In this document: positions 1-30,100 of the stretch, in pieces | Layout of the letters: each line of letters begins with the position of its first letter | Position numbering within the stretch: the first letter of the stretch is position 1 | Source of the DNA: Lumbricus terrestris | Lineage: Eukaryota; Annelida; Clitellata; Crassiclitellata; Lumbricidae | Assembly: GCA_949752735.1 (NCBI GenBank) | Contig: OX457040.1 | Location: 2,290,841-2,354,840, forward strand | Reading direction: 5' to 3' | Length of the DNA: 64,000 bases | Notes under the pieces: model-generated | Seen by the model: the letters and a program-made list of their open reading frames with translations, nothing else | The model's database searches: none | What the model was told of the DNA's origin: nothing | Program-made: the position numbers and the translations under genes

Positions 1-69
1 AGGTGTGAATGAGATGTTCAAGTTGTGTAAGCTGTAACTTGTTGCATAGGTTCCAATATTTTACTATAT

Positions 70-17512
<17,443 letters not shown>

Positions 17513-19684
17513 CGATGCGATTTTCTGGATAAAAAATCATCGATAATTTGTTTTCAAAATTATGACAAGATTTTAAACATAAAAACTAGTAGTCACCAAA
17601 CATGTGTCAGTTTTCCAAGAGGGGTGGGACGAATGCCCCTCTCGCTCCTATGTGCCGGCGCCCTTGGGAGAATGGAGTCGTGGATAGGACTATTAAAATT
17701 GCAATAAAAGAAATTAGCAACTTTTTTAATTCAACAGAAGAAAGCTGAACTGGTTCAAAAGTTATTCATGCAATCGTTCTCAAACTCCAATGTTGCAATA
17801 ATAATATTATGGTAGCAATTAAAAACGGTTTTGGTTGATTGATCAAAGAAATTGTGACTCAAGCATCCACAACGCATGTCTCTACTCGACTCAAAGAAGG
17901 AATTAGCCTTCTTTATCAGCATCACATGCACAGTGGGCATATTCTTTCCAATTGACTATTATATACAGGCCCTAGTGTCCTGCGAGAGTTGCCTTCAGTC
18001 TTTAAGCTTCTATGTTGCTGTACAGAGATGACTTGTATCAACGAGATTGACTTGCTTGAGACGCATATGATGTCATCGATAGTCATGTTTGTTGCTCGTT
18101 TTGGGTGCCAGGGCAGAATCCAGGAGGGATCAAACGGAGGAGACAGCGTGGTGCTACGACTGAAACCGTTGGCAATCATGGTATACAGGCTAATGCTGAA
18201 TATTGAAGATGGGATAAATAAATAATCACACGTTCAAATCATTCTTACCGTTTTCGTTTAGTTGAATTGGTTTCCAAGTCGGTGGATCGTCTAGTTCAAA
18301 CGATGACTCTGGACGAAGAGTGAAATTCTGGTTGAATAATAATTGATAAAAACTTGAATCCTTTATCTAATCCTCTCATTCGATTGAATTCCTACCAACT
18401 ATCGGTCACGCGACAGAAACTTTCTTATAACAGAAATTTGACTAAGCAGCTGAGCGACATACATGTGACTTGGGTCACACTGTTACCACAGCATACTATA
18501 GATACGCCCTCATTTGTATCAATTTTATCCAGTGTAGCCTATAACCATCCTATGTGCAACCAACTTGTTTTATCGAAAACTAAATATAAACAACTGTTGG
18601 TTGAAACTGAAGGCTAGACCGGAGACATTAGACTTTGATCACCCCGTGCAGTACTGTTCTTCTAGTCCCATTTTTTGGCCGTAGCCTATTAGGCTACCTA
18701 AATAACACCTACGCCTGTTCCCAGTCAGGATCACAGCCGCCACGGGACCTTGAGCAAGTCCTTCACTCGCAATTGCTTGTGCTCTTCGGCGTGAAACTCC
18801 TACGCAGTGTCCGTGCTGTAATCGGGGGCGCCTCTGAGTAACTCGATTGAAATGGCGCTGTAGCAAGTGTGACAAGTAAATGACTAAAAACTGTGTTATA
18901 GGCCTAATCAGACTATTATTGAATCATTCTGAGTATAATAATTCAGGGCTGTTTTTAAGAAATTTTTAGAACTGCACAACCCCTTCTTTCCTTTTCCATC
19001 CTGCATGGTAAATTACTTCTAATCGGAGGACAATGGCCATTTTTTGCTAGTTTTAACTGTACAGAAGTGCTTCTACAACTGCACAAATACATTTAGAACT
19101 GCACATACGTGTACAACTGCACGTTAAAAAAAGTCCTGTAGTAATTGTCATATACACTGTAGGTCGCATAATAAATATTCGCGCCCTAACGATAAATAAA
19201 TGCATAAGTGGGTTCATGTCTATCTTGGAAGCATTACAAAACAGTCCAAGTAGGACTCAAGACTCGGTACAGGGGTGGGGACAAAGCCAAAAAATCGAAA
19301 AGTAAGGGGTACAATGAAGTGTACAGTGAAGGGGTACAATGAATGAATAATTATGTTTGGGCAGATGTCATTCAAGGACGACTGTTTAGTGATTTGGCCT
19401 CTGATCCACAGCCCTTATAAGGCCTAGTCCTCTCTAGCCGTCGGTCGGTCTATCTGGGGTCAAACTTCAACGTTTACAGTCTTAAGCGTTCCTGCATATG
19501 TTTTCTAGACATGGGCCTGACGATAAACTAGCTTTTAATGTTCTTCCGCTTAAAGGAAGCATGAAGTCCAATTTTACATTCTCAAGTAGGCCATCTGTAG
19601 GCTGGGAGTTTTTGTATAAGTCTATGGCTTGTAGGCCCTAATTAAAAAGAAAAATTTGGCCTATGTCTCCTATGCATATCTTAC
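17513..19684. other. Spacer between copy A and the transporter pseudogene
   Basis: No gene is supported here. The recognisable parts are a hAT remnant near 17620-17660, the truncated SINE at 18715-18880 and AT-rich unique DNA. The promoter of copy A must lie in the 17513-18000 part, but no clear TATA or initiator was found. Confidence 0.6.
18715..18880 (+). mobile_element. 5'-truncated CORE-type SINE
   Basis: It begins in the core (GGGACCTTGAGCAAGTCCTT) and keeps TTCGGCGTGAAACTCC and the GGGGGCGCCTCTGAGTAAC tail. The tRNA head is lost or replaced. It lies between copy A and the transporter pseudogene. Confidence 0.75.
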
Positions 19685-20441
19685 CGCTTCGAAGATTGAG
19701 ATGACGGCTGCAAGCGTTCTCACAGATTTCAAATGGAAACAACGTGCCTACTAGAATCACACAAAACGCTTTGGAGATTTGCAGTTTGCCCATGGACGTA
19801 TGGTATTTAAACGTCTCTCGCAATGCTTCGGCACTTTCAAGACAAACGAATGACGAATATAAAGTTCATAATAACTCGAACGCAAAATATTATATATAAT
19901 TGCCCAGATAATTGGGAAATGGGCCTAACTACATGTAGATAGGTCTAGGCCTATGTCAATTTGCGTGAGTCTGATCCAGTCTGGCGTTCCAGCTTACCTT
20001 TGCGAACTCTTAGGTAATGCTCGCCGCTTCCGCTCCCTTCGTTCGATTTAATTGAGTCTGCTCTAAGTCCCTTTTGCTCGTACCTCCACTATTCAGAACC
20101 GTGTCTTCTCGGTGGTAGGGTTGTGGAACCATTTACCTGGAATGGCCTCCCATTGATGCTCTTTTCCTTTCCTTGAACTCCTTCTCATGCATTCTTCTCT
20201 CTCTGTTTCAGTTGGTCGCGCTGTGGTTGGCGCCGCCTCAGCCATTTGAAAAGGCGCTATAAAAATTGATCTCAAAAGTTTATTTGCGATTCCAAAGATT
20301 ATCTCCAAAGCTTATTTGCGAATACAAACTTTATCTGATCAACCTAACCTCGTTAACGCTGACCAATTTCAACGGGTACAACCACGGAATAGCCAACTGC
20401 ATTGTGAGACAGATTCCAATCACTGCAGCAAACAGCGTCAT
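19685..20441 (-). pseudogene. Truncated SMCT-like pseudogene between copies A and B
   Basis: Two exon remnants of the same transporter family remain. The part at 20441-20349 matches the last ~31 codons of exon 1, nearly identical to copy B, and still has a GT donor. The part at 19750-19685 matches exon 2, but it is 66 nt rather than 69 nt and its first codon is TAG. The first ~80 codons of exon 1 and exons 3-16 are missing. It lies between copies A and B in the same orientation, so it is best read as the relic of a third tandem copy or of an unequal crossover. It cannot make a transporter. Confidence 0.85.
20090..20262 (+). mobile_element. L2/CR1-like LINE 3' end fragment
   Basis: The plus strand encodes VFSVVGLWNHLPGMA and ends in AAAAGGCGCTATAAAAATTG, the family's 3' tail. 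It lies between copy B and the transporter pseudogene. Confidence 0.65.
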
Positions 20442-21126
20442 CCAAACTCATAAAGACACCAAATTAAGCAGAGGTGGATCAGGGTTCTAGGTAATCATGT
20501 ATTTGCCCTTATTTTGGACGTGGATGTACTATTGCTCAACCTTATATTAAGTAGGTCAAGGCCTACTACAAAAAAGACCATGTGTCGTTTTGATGTGCAA
20601 ATTTTGCCTACAGATCATGGACTAGAATTGATAGATAGACCTCAACCTCAACCGCCGTCATCTTAGTGAGCAGCTTCATTGTGTTCAGGGTTTGGTGTAG
20701 AAATTGCGAATATCTTCAAGTTTTAGTTATAGAAGTAGGCCTAATCAATAGAAATGTTGTCGTATTGCAGGCAAAACCCTACAGCCATGTGCGCTTTATG
20801 ATAAATTTCACGAGGATAAGCTATCTGCACCGATTAGAACAAAAGAACAAATACATTACCTAGAACAACAGTTATCTCTTTCACTGCCTATTTATCGTTG
20901 TTTCCGCTATAAGAAACTCGCGATTTCAGTTGTTTCTTGCAAGCTCAAAAGTTCTTGCAAGTGTTATAACTTAGGCTTGCATGTAGGCATTATAGGTCCT
21001 AACAATAATTATTTGCTACCAGAGTGTCGCTGCATGCCACATTAAGTTTATTAGTAACAATTGTACCCGTTAAATAAAATGAGTTGGACGTGTTGTAGAC
21101 AGTCGCAGGACATAGGCCTAATTATA

Positions 21127-21132
21127 TTTATT
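21127..21132 (-). promoter_or_regulatory. Polyadenylation signal candidate of transporter copy B
   Basis: The minus strand reads AATAAA 19 nt downstream of the TAG stop of copy B. A second AATAAA-type match lies about 80 nt further on. Position after the last exon is the only evidence. Confidence 0.5.
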
Positions 21133-21150
21133 CGTTCATATTTGCAGGGT

Positions 21151-24100
21151 CTATCGCAAGGATATCTTTGTATTCCTGTCCATTTCGTCTCTCTTCTCAA
21201 TAGTCAATTTGTTCATTAGGTTGGAAGACATTTCAATCGGCTCCTTCTTTGTCTCGATCGCCTCAGCGTTAAGCATGACCTGTTCAATAAAGATCAATGA
21301 CATAAATCAATACGCAGTGAATCCATAATAATAAATATCATTTCATTTTTGGGAAGCCGGTAGCGCAATGGATAACACGCTGGCGTAGAAAGCGAGAGGT
21401 AACGAATTCGAGACCCCGTTTGGCGGACAAGCTTTGTAGGCTGCTATTAGCACCGTGTATTGCAGGTTGTCGGTTCTGTTAGTGGTTTTGTTAATTAAGA
21501 TTATGCACTGCATAACTTACACATGCAGGTTAAAGCGCAGTGCGTTTGCAGGCGTTGAATTAAAGAAAATTATTGTTACTATAATTTTTATAATCACATA
21601 AATAATCAATTGAAGACATAATACGCTGTATTGTTTTAAACGCAATTTTGGTAGCAGACACAATCATTTGTGGGTCTATTATTATAGTAAATAGCAGTTC
21701 CACTTTTATGCAATGCAAGCCTTCTTCACCCTATCAATATTTCCATGGAATTAACGTGAGAGTATATAGTTGAGCCGCAAATTGACAACATGCGGTCTCA
21801 TGTATAATAACTGTGGACTGTTATTAGACCCATAATATTATGAGAATACACCTGGCATGATGGCAGGGTTATTCCAGCTTAAAAAAAGAAACAAGACAAG
21901 CGGTATGCACCGAGACAATCAAAGTAATGACACAATTTAGGTCGCATTAAAATGAGAAACCTTTTAAATATCAGTATTTAACGACGATTACCTCTGTCTC
22001 ATGGTTCGCATAAGAACCCCCTTGTGGAGTCGGTTTTGATTCCGAATCGCCTCCTCTGTATTGGAAACACTTCCTGAAATCGATCAGAAGTTCCCCGTCC
22101 ACTTTATCCTCTAGGGACCGATCTCCTGTCAGGAAAGAAACCCATTGAATCGTGCAATAGGCTACCATTTACCTATTGTTTCGTAATAATTGTTGGTAGG
22201 CTGTGTGTGATGTTAAAACATATTCTTGCAGATCTTTCAATTCGATACAACACCCGAAAGAGGTAGGCCTATTCATTGTCAATAACTTCCATTTAATGTT
22301 TTTCACCTTCTGATTGTAGTGCTACATATTCCCTAGAATAAGTCGCCGAGAAAGTATTGATTGCTATGTTTGCAATCGAAGTCTTTAAACTCTTAAAGCG
22401 ACACTCGAAAATTTTGATCCACACGTTGGGCACCAGCGAATTCCTGAGCAATGGAACGCGACAACATATGCTGGTAAGCAATAGCGAGTGAACGGCTGAC
22501 TGAGCACCTCCGGGAACAGGTCTTGAAGCTACTATAGAAGCTTGGCAGGTTGAATGACAGACTAAAGGCGTGCAGCGAAGTCTTGTTGCCAAAAGGAATA
22601 TTTTAAAGAAACAATGGCTGTCGAATCTACACACTCGATGCGGAGATTTAACGAGAAGCTCGTTTGGTTTCATGCTCTACTTAGTCAGTGACATAAGTCA
22701 ACCAACAGAAAATGGTATTGAAATTCGAAATAAAGAACCAGTGCTTTCTTACATGAACAGAAACTAAGACTAAGTAGCTGTGATCGGCTCGCCCTCTTCG
22801 TCCTCCCACAGTCAGAACCGGCATGGCTCAATCCAGATCATTTGTCTGCATTTGACTATCTTTATGGAATGAGCTTCCCCATCAGCTCGCTCTGATAGTT
22901 TTTAGTCGTCTTTCTCTAGCCTAAAAAAGTCCTTTCTCTCTGGATTGAACGCACTGGGAGCGCTTCCGAAAGGCTCTTGCTGCGAAGAGCGCATTATTAA
23001 TGGTCAGATGTAATACGCTATAGCGGCTATACAATAAAATATACCGTAAACGACAATATTTATATAATAATGTGGCGGAAAAAGTAGCCCTGAAACACCC
23101 CGGCTGCAAAAGCGGCTGCCCTTTCGGTCCGTAGGATGGCCGATAACCGATCGGGCGGGTGCCAGTCCAAATATGTCCGCGTGTCGTCTCAGGAGGGAGA
23201 CGCGAGTCCGCCTTCGTCGTCTTTCTACATCAAAGGACACCGCCGCGGGGGGAGCGTGGGAGGCTGAGAGGCTGCCTCTCTACATCAAAGAATACTGCCG
23301 CCGAAGGCAGGGAGGCCAATTACAAGAGGCTATCACGGGAGGCTGGGAGGCTAATTACGGCGGGAAAACCAAGAGGCCGATCATGGCGGGAAGGCCAGGA
23401 GGCCGTGACCAAGCAAGGGGAGGCCACCGGGACCACCAGGGGAAACACAGCTGGCGGGGTGGGGCAAGGGGACCCCAATTTCGCCACAATAATCTGTAGG
23501 CCTAAAACGAAATACAGAAGTAGCGAAAAAGTTAAAATTCTTTAAATCGAATATTCACAAACTGGCAAGTAATTAGACCTACGGTGACAATAATAATTGA
23601 AATGCAGAAAGCCGTCATCGTTGTCTTACTGAGCAGAAGCGATGCTACGAATCCAACGAAGACCGTAACTAGAATCCAAAGTGAGTTGTACCAGACGTAT
23701 GAAATCGAATAGAATTTTTCTATTCCTTGCAGAGAATCAACCTAACAACAGAACGAAGAAGTCCTGAGTTAATTTCAGTCTTTACTCTGGATTTCTTCAA
23801 GATGCTTTATAATGTGTCTCACAGCTCCACGGTTATAATATGATATGACAAGTAAAGCTATATATATTATATATATATATATAATTTAATATCATAATGC
23901 TATATATACATATGCTCGCATAATAGCTGATGGAATCAATAAGGTCGGAGCCACGACTGAAGCCAACACCTGGCAGAATTGTCGAGACCTCGAGAACAAA
24001 ACTTGACGAAATGGATTGTACCAGACGTACGAAAAATATGTGCAGCCTCAGCTTACGTTTGTAAGTAGGCCTAGGCTACGCTTGTAAGTGTGTAACCCAA

Positions 24101-27100
24101 GCAGCAGTCAGTCGCATCTGCATAGCTCGTGTGTTTCTTTAATTTTCAGTAGTTCCGTAGATCATTATTTAGTCGTTCTCTGTATAGATGTTAGAATTCT
24201 GACGCTCGTTCTTCTAGATTACTTTTTGTCTAATTTTGTACATTATTTAGTGCTTTTAATTGTGATTTAAAATGGAAATGTACGCGGAGTTGAGACGTAC
24301 GACGTACCCACGTGACCAGCTGCTGAGCCTGCGCTGGGCAGGGCCGCCATTGACCCCTTCTATCTGCGTACGCATGAACTCAATAATTTCCACCAGAGTA
24401 TGCGCACGCGGGTGCAGGGGTGGCAGACGGCGCCGCCCGGCTCCGACGTACGCTGAAATCGAGGGCACCGGCATTGCCGTTATCTCCGGCAATCGCCCCG
24501 TACAACCATCTGTACACCGTCCACCCGTGTGCACAGAACAGACGCCTAACATCTCTCCGTCTGCCAGGGCACTGACCCAAATAAGACCACAGCGGCATGT
24601 CCATCAGCCAGCGAAACAACTCAACTGTGGCACGTTAAATGTTCGCTCCTTGCCAAAGAAGCTGGAGGCGCTGAAACAACTGGCTTCAGACCTGGATATT
24701 CCTGTTCTGTGCTTGACTGAGACCTGGCTCGACGACGACTCGGTCGATCTCAGAAGACTACGGACACAGGGCTACCAGGTGCTGGAGCGCGCTCGACCTA
24801 GACAGCCTGAGAAGACCATATCGGCAAAGAGCACAAATCACGGCGGGGTTGCCATCATTGCTCCAAATGAGATCCGTCTGACAAAGCTAAGCGTTGGCAA
24901 CCCCCGGTCTTTTGAGCATCTGTGCGCGCGCGTCACCAGTAAGGGTTCGTCTTTTATCATCCTGCTGCTATACCGTCCTGGGTCTACATCTGCCACCCAG
25001 GAATTCTTCCATGAATTTTCCTCTATGCTGGAAAGTCTGGCGGTATTGACGGACCCTGTTGTCGTGACGGGCGATATCAACATCCGCTTCGATCGCTCAT
25101 CCAACCCTCTGTGCACCCAGTTCATCAACGTCATAGAATCGTTTGGCTTCACTAACCATGTCAATCAACCAACGCATGACCGGGGAGGCATTCTGGATGC
25201 TGTCATCACCAGGAGCGACCTCCCAGCTCCAACTATCGACGTGATCGACACCGGTCTGTCCGACCATCGACTCATCAAATGGTCCACAGACCTACGACGA
25301 CCACCACCAATCTATGTCACCGAAACTCGTCGGTCTTGGAAGCATTTTCAAGTCGATGAGTTCCGCTCGGCTCTTCAAGAGTCGCCATTATGCGACAAGG
25401 ACTATCTAAGACCTCTGGATGCCGACCAACTGGCAGCTGTCTACGACAGCGTCATCACCAGTATCCTTGACAGACTGGTCCCCTTTCGTGAGGTGACCAT
25501 CCGCAAGAGACCATCCGATCCATGGTTCGATGACGTCTGCCGAGACCAGAAGAAGCGAGCACGACGCCTAGAGCGCCGAGTTCACAGTGCTAAGACGGAG
25601 GTGTCCAGGTCTTTGCGTCGCGCAGAATGGCTGAAGGGGCTTCGTCAGTATCGCCAAACTTTAAACACCAGACGCTCGGATTTCTGGCTACAGACGATTA
25701 AACTCCATCGTACTGCGCCTCGCAAACTGTGGCAGACCATCGACAAGGTGCTTGGTCGGGGACGAACTCCAGGGGACAATCTCATTTCAGCCGATGAATT
25801 CCACCAGTTCTTCGACAAGAAAGTGGCTGACGTGAGAGAGTCCACAGCTGATGCTGCTGACCCAACCTACGTACCTACATCTCACTGTCTACCGTCATTC
25901 GCGTCAGTATCAGTTGGTGACATTCTGGGGCTCATCCAGTGCACTCCAAACAAGCAGTCAACGGCCGATCCACTGCCCACGTGGCTGCTGAAGGAATGCG
26001 CTGGAACGATCGCCCCATTTATTACTCAACTGGTGAACTACTCTATGGCAACTGGCAAAGTTCCAACGGCCTTCAAAGCAGCAACCATCACTCCGCTACC
26101 AAAGAAACCTGGCTTAGATACTGCGGACGTCAAAAACTATCGGCCAATCTCCAACTTGTCCGTTATGTCAAAAATTCTGGAAAGGGTCGTATCCAGGCAA
26201 CTTGTTCACTATCTCAACATCAACCAGTTGTTCCCAGACAGGCAGTCGGCCTACCGTGCTTTCCACTCCACCGAGACGGCTCTCGCAGATATTCTGTCTG
26301 ACATTCTTCTTGCGATTGACTCTGGCAACTTCTCTCTTCTTTCACTCCTGGATCTGTCTGCCGCATTCGACACTGTCGACCACACTATCCTGCTCCAGCG
26401 ACTGCATCTTTCTTTTGGTTTGTCTTCCACTGCTTTACAGTGGATGACCTCCTACCTCACTGACAGACAGCAATGTGTCCGCCATGCCGGCTCCTCTTCA
26501 AAATCCACCTTCATTACCTGTGGCGTTCCTCAAGGCTCAGTCCTGGGACCCATTCTCTTCCTCCTCTATACCGCCGATATCTTAACTCTAATATCCAACC
26601 ATGGTCTGCAGGGTCATCTCTACGCTGATGACTCGCAGATCTATGGCTTCTGTCGTCCTTGTCCAACTGAAGTCCAGAACCTGCGATCCATCTCAACGAG
26701 CTGCATCAGTGACATCGCTGACTGGAAGAAATGCAACCGACTGCAACTTAATTCATCCAAGTCGGAATTTCTCTGGTGCTCGTCTACGCGCAGAGTGGGA
26801 AAACTAGACCGCAGCCCATTCGTCATTGGTGGGGATGCTGTCGTGCCAAAGAGTGAGGTCCGCGATCTCGGTCTTCTACTCGACAGTAACCTGTCAATGA
26901 CACCACATATCACTGCAGTTGTGCGAACCAGCTTTGGAATACTGAGACAGCTGAGATCTGTGTCTCGGTCACTCACACAGGAAGTGACACGCCACCTGAT
27001 ACAAAGTTTAATTTTGGGCCGAATCGATTACTGCAATGTCGCCTTTGCTGGCTTGCCACAGTGCAGTATCATTCGGCTTCAGGCGGTCATCAATGCTGCT

Positions 27101-30100
27101 GCTCGTCTGGTCCTGCGATTGAAAAAATTCGACCACATTTCTAGCGCGATTCGAGACCAGCTTCAGTGGCTTGGCATAGGTGACCGCATCAATTTCAAAC
27201 TTTGTATCCTAATGTACAAATGCCTCAACAATTGCGCACCAGCCTACCTCGCGGACAACATCAAACCGCTAGCAGACGATCCAAGGAGGTCCCGGCTGCG
27301 ATCGTCCAAGACCGCTGACGTGTTCATTCCTGCGACGAAAACAAAAATGGGCGATCGCGCCTTTCGCGTCGCAGGCCCACGCGCCTGGAACAGTCTTCCA
27401 TCAACCATCCAGAATATCAAAACTGTATCAACTTTTAAAAAACAATTGAAGCTACACTTGCTCTCGAGCTCATGACATTTACTCTGACAGTTGACATTAT
27501 GCGTGTAAAGCATCCTAGAAGTAGCTTGCTACTGACGATGCTATACAAATTGTCTGAATTACATTACATTACAAAATAACTAAAGACTGAAGACACGAGA
27601 GGCCAACTTCAGCCCCAGTCAAATTGCATCAACATGATTCATTGATGATTCATCGTTACCTCGCCGCATGGACTCTGAGCGCCATACCTTGCCCCTATTT
27701 GTTTTCCTCGCTTTGGCCAATCTGACTTGTGTTCCTCTGTCTTTACCTCACACTACCTCCCACTAGCACGAAATTTCATCACATAAGAAGAAAGGCGTTC
27801 GTCCCTTGAGACTTCGCGACAGTTCAGTAAGCTTTTTCATGAGGGCTCGCGACAGTTCAATACTTTAACAATGATCGGGTCTTCTGACGTCACCTCGATT
27901 GTTTGATTTGTCAATGGACGGAAGTACGTCATTTTTGCGTTTATCGGAGATTCATTGACGAAGTGGAAGATGGAGCTGGAGTTGGTGTTGTCATAGTTTG
28001 GAAATGTGAGATTACTGGACTTCATACATCCATCGATGTTGAGAGGAGGTAGAATCGGATGTCTTCGCTTCATCATGAAAGATCCAATGATCAGCCAGAA
28101 GCCACCGATTAGGCTCGTCACTCCGCCAATTAGTGCACCCTGGAATCATTAGCACAACTCATCACTTGTGAAATCAGGACTTCATTAATAATAGTCCCAG
28201 GTACAGTGGCGATACAATGTTGCTTTTACTACAATACGATGTCGTCTGGAGAATGATGCAGTGTTGCGAGTTTCTATGCTGTGGTTGGGTAGGGTTAAGA
28301 TAACGAAATCTATACAGCATTCACAAATCGCCAATTTCAATAGATTCGTAGAATATCTAAAGACATGACATAGCATATCTAGGGCTTTAAGTGGTTCAGA
28401 ATGATACTGGGTCTGTGTTGGAACCACTGCAAGTATTAACCTGTAACACTTAATAGTCCTTTCCTAGTTTCCACCGAGACAGTTCTGTCATGCAAACCGT
28501 TCCACAAGTCTACAACCCGAGTAGGCCTACTGAAGAAATACTGTCCTAATGTTCTGATCGTTTGCAACCTGTGACCCCAGAGTTGCCTTGCTTGGTTTTA
28601 ATTCAACGAACCTCTCCCAGTGTAGTGTTTCCTTCCCTGTGATATGCTACAATAAATCTCTATGAACCACAAAGCATTTTTTGGCTTTTTGCCTTGGGCC
28701 AAATTAGAGCTGTGATGTGATCGTGACTGTTCATATTATGACATAATAATCATTATAGTTGACTACAGACAAACAGAAGACAGTCATCACTGGCTCTATT
28801 ACAACATTAGTAGTGAAACCTACCTTCCAGTTGGCATATCGAGTCAAACCTCCAAGCATAAATAGACCGACAATGGGACCCATGGTCGCACCATTCAGCG
28901 ACATCGTGATCTAAGCGTACAAAGACAAATTAAAAGTTAAGCCTATCGATAACCTCTTCAGCAACACCACCCCTCCTCTGTATGTCTCATATGACCTTCT
29001 TCAAGATGGTTCCATGTGAAGGACCACGTAGCCAGGTCGGCCGGGGCAGAGGGGCAATGCCCAAATGCTCGGCGATTCCTAGGTCCCACGCTAGGCAGTT
29101 ACATATAAAACAGTTTATGATTAATTTTATGCCTTTTTAGATATGATATTATTGCAGAGAATATGATCTACATCAAGCTAGCAACTGGATAAAGATATAC
29201 TTTATGTATGAACATAAAAATTGTAGATCGCACATGCAGTTTTATCGATTTGCTCCTAAAACATTCTCATTAAGCCCTAACATAGTTTAGAGGCCAATGA
29301 CTACTTTGCCAAGAGGCCCGAATTTCTCTCTTTAGCTCAGTATGTAACTCAATCTTTTAACGACGAGCATGTGCCATGACCCAAAGTCACTGTGAAATCA
29401 GTGATCCATGGACCCCCTATGTCTCCACGAATAGTTTGCTGTCGGGGTTAAGCTGATTATTATTCCCTACATTTTTCACTACTATGTTCACAGTAACGCC
29501 GCGGTTATTTTGGTGAATCAATCTAAATCATATCTCGCAAAAAGTACACTTCGTCACTCACAAGTGCACGTACAGAATTGAATGCAAAAATCTAACACAA
29601 AGGTTGAGTTCACTAGACCTATCTGATTCAAGAGCAGCTTTGTTTCTAGAGCACATAATAAAATAGTTAACAGGACACTTTGCTGCAATGCTTCAATTCT
29701 CGTCTGTTAATAGACAGCGGTCAAAGCCGTAATCAGAATCCGTTGAAATGAGACGTATACCTGTGAAATTGGACCAGGTAAGACAGATGCCACGAAAGCC
29801 AATCCGGTGGCAGCAATGCCAAACAAGACCACTGCAACCATCCAAATAACAGTCACAGGACAATGCAAAAATAAAACAACAAATGTCGCTACATTCATTC
29901 ATTCATCCAGAGCATTTATATAGCGCCCCTTCAAGAACTATTCAGAGGCTACAAATCAATAAAAGTTTAAGAAATATAAGATAAGATAAGAATATTCTTT
30001 AATATACCAATTGCTATCCGCATTTTGGTGTAGGCCTACATACAAAGTATAATAAACAAACGTACATAATTTCTATATTCAATCAATGTCAGTGTTTTAG

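Noticed and set aside
21352..21430. tRNA-Arg gene
   Set aside because: No proper anticodon stem-loop, and the sequence runs into a dispersed SINE body also found at 61240-61495.
22293..22673. 126-codon minus-strand ORF
   Set aside because: Lies in an intron of copy B with no recognisable domain, no splice context and biased composition; likely chance.
23159..23545. Overlapping 108- and 128-codon ORFs
   Set aside because: They lie in the GC-rich probable solo LTR, where stop codons are rare by composition.
24256..24619. Minus-strand ORFs over the LINE start
   Set aside because: Shadows of the GC-rich LINE coding strand.
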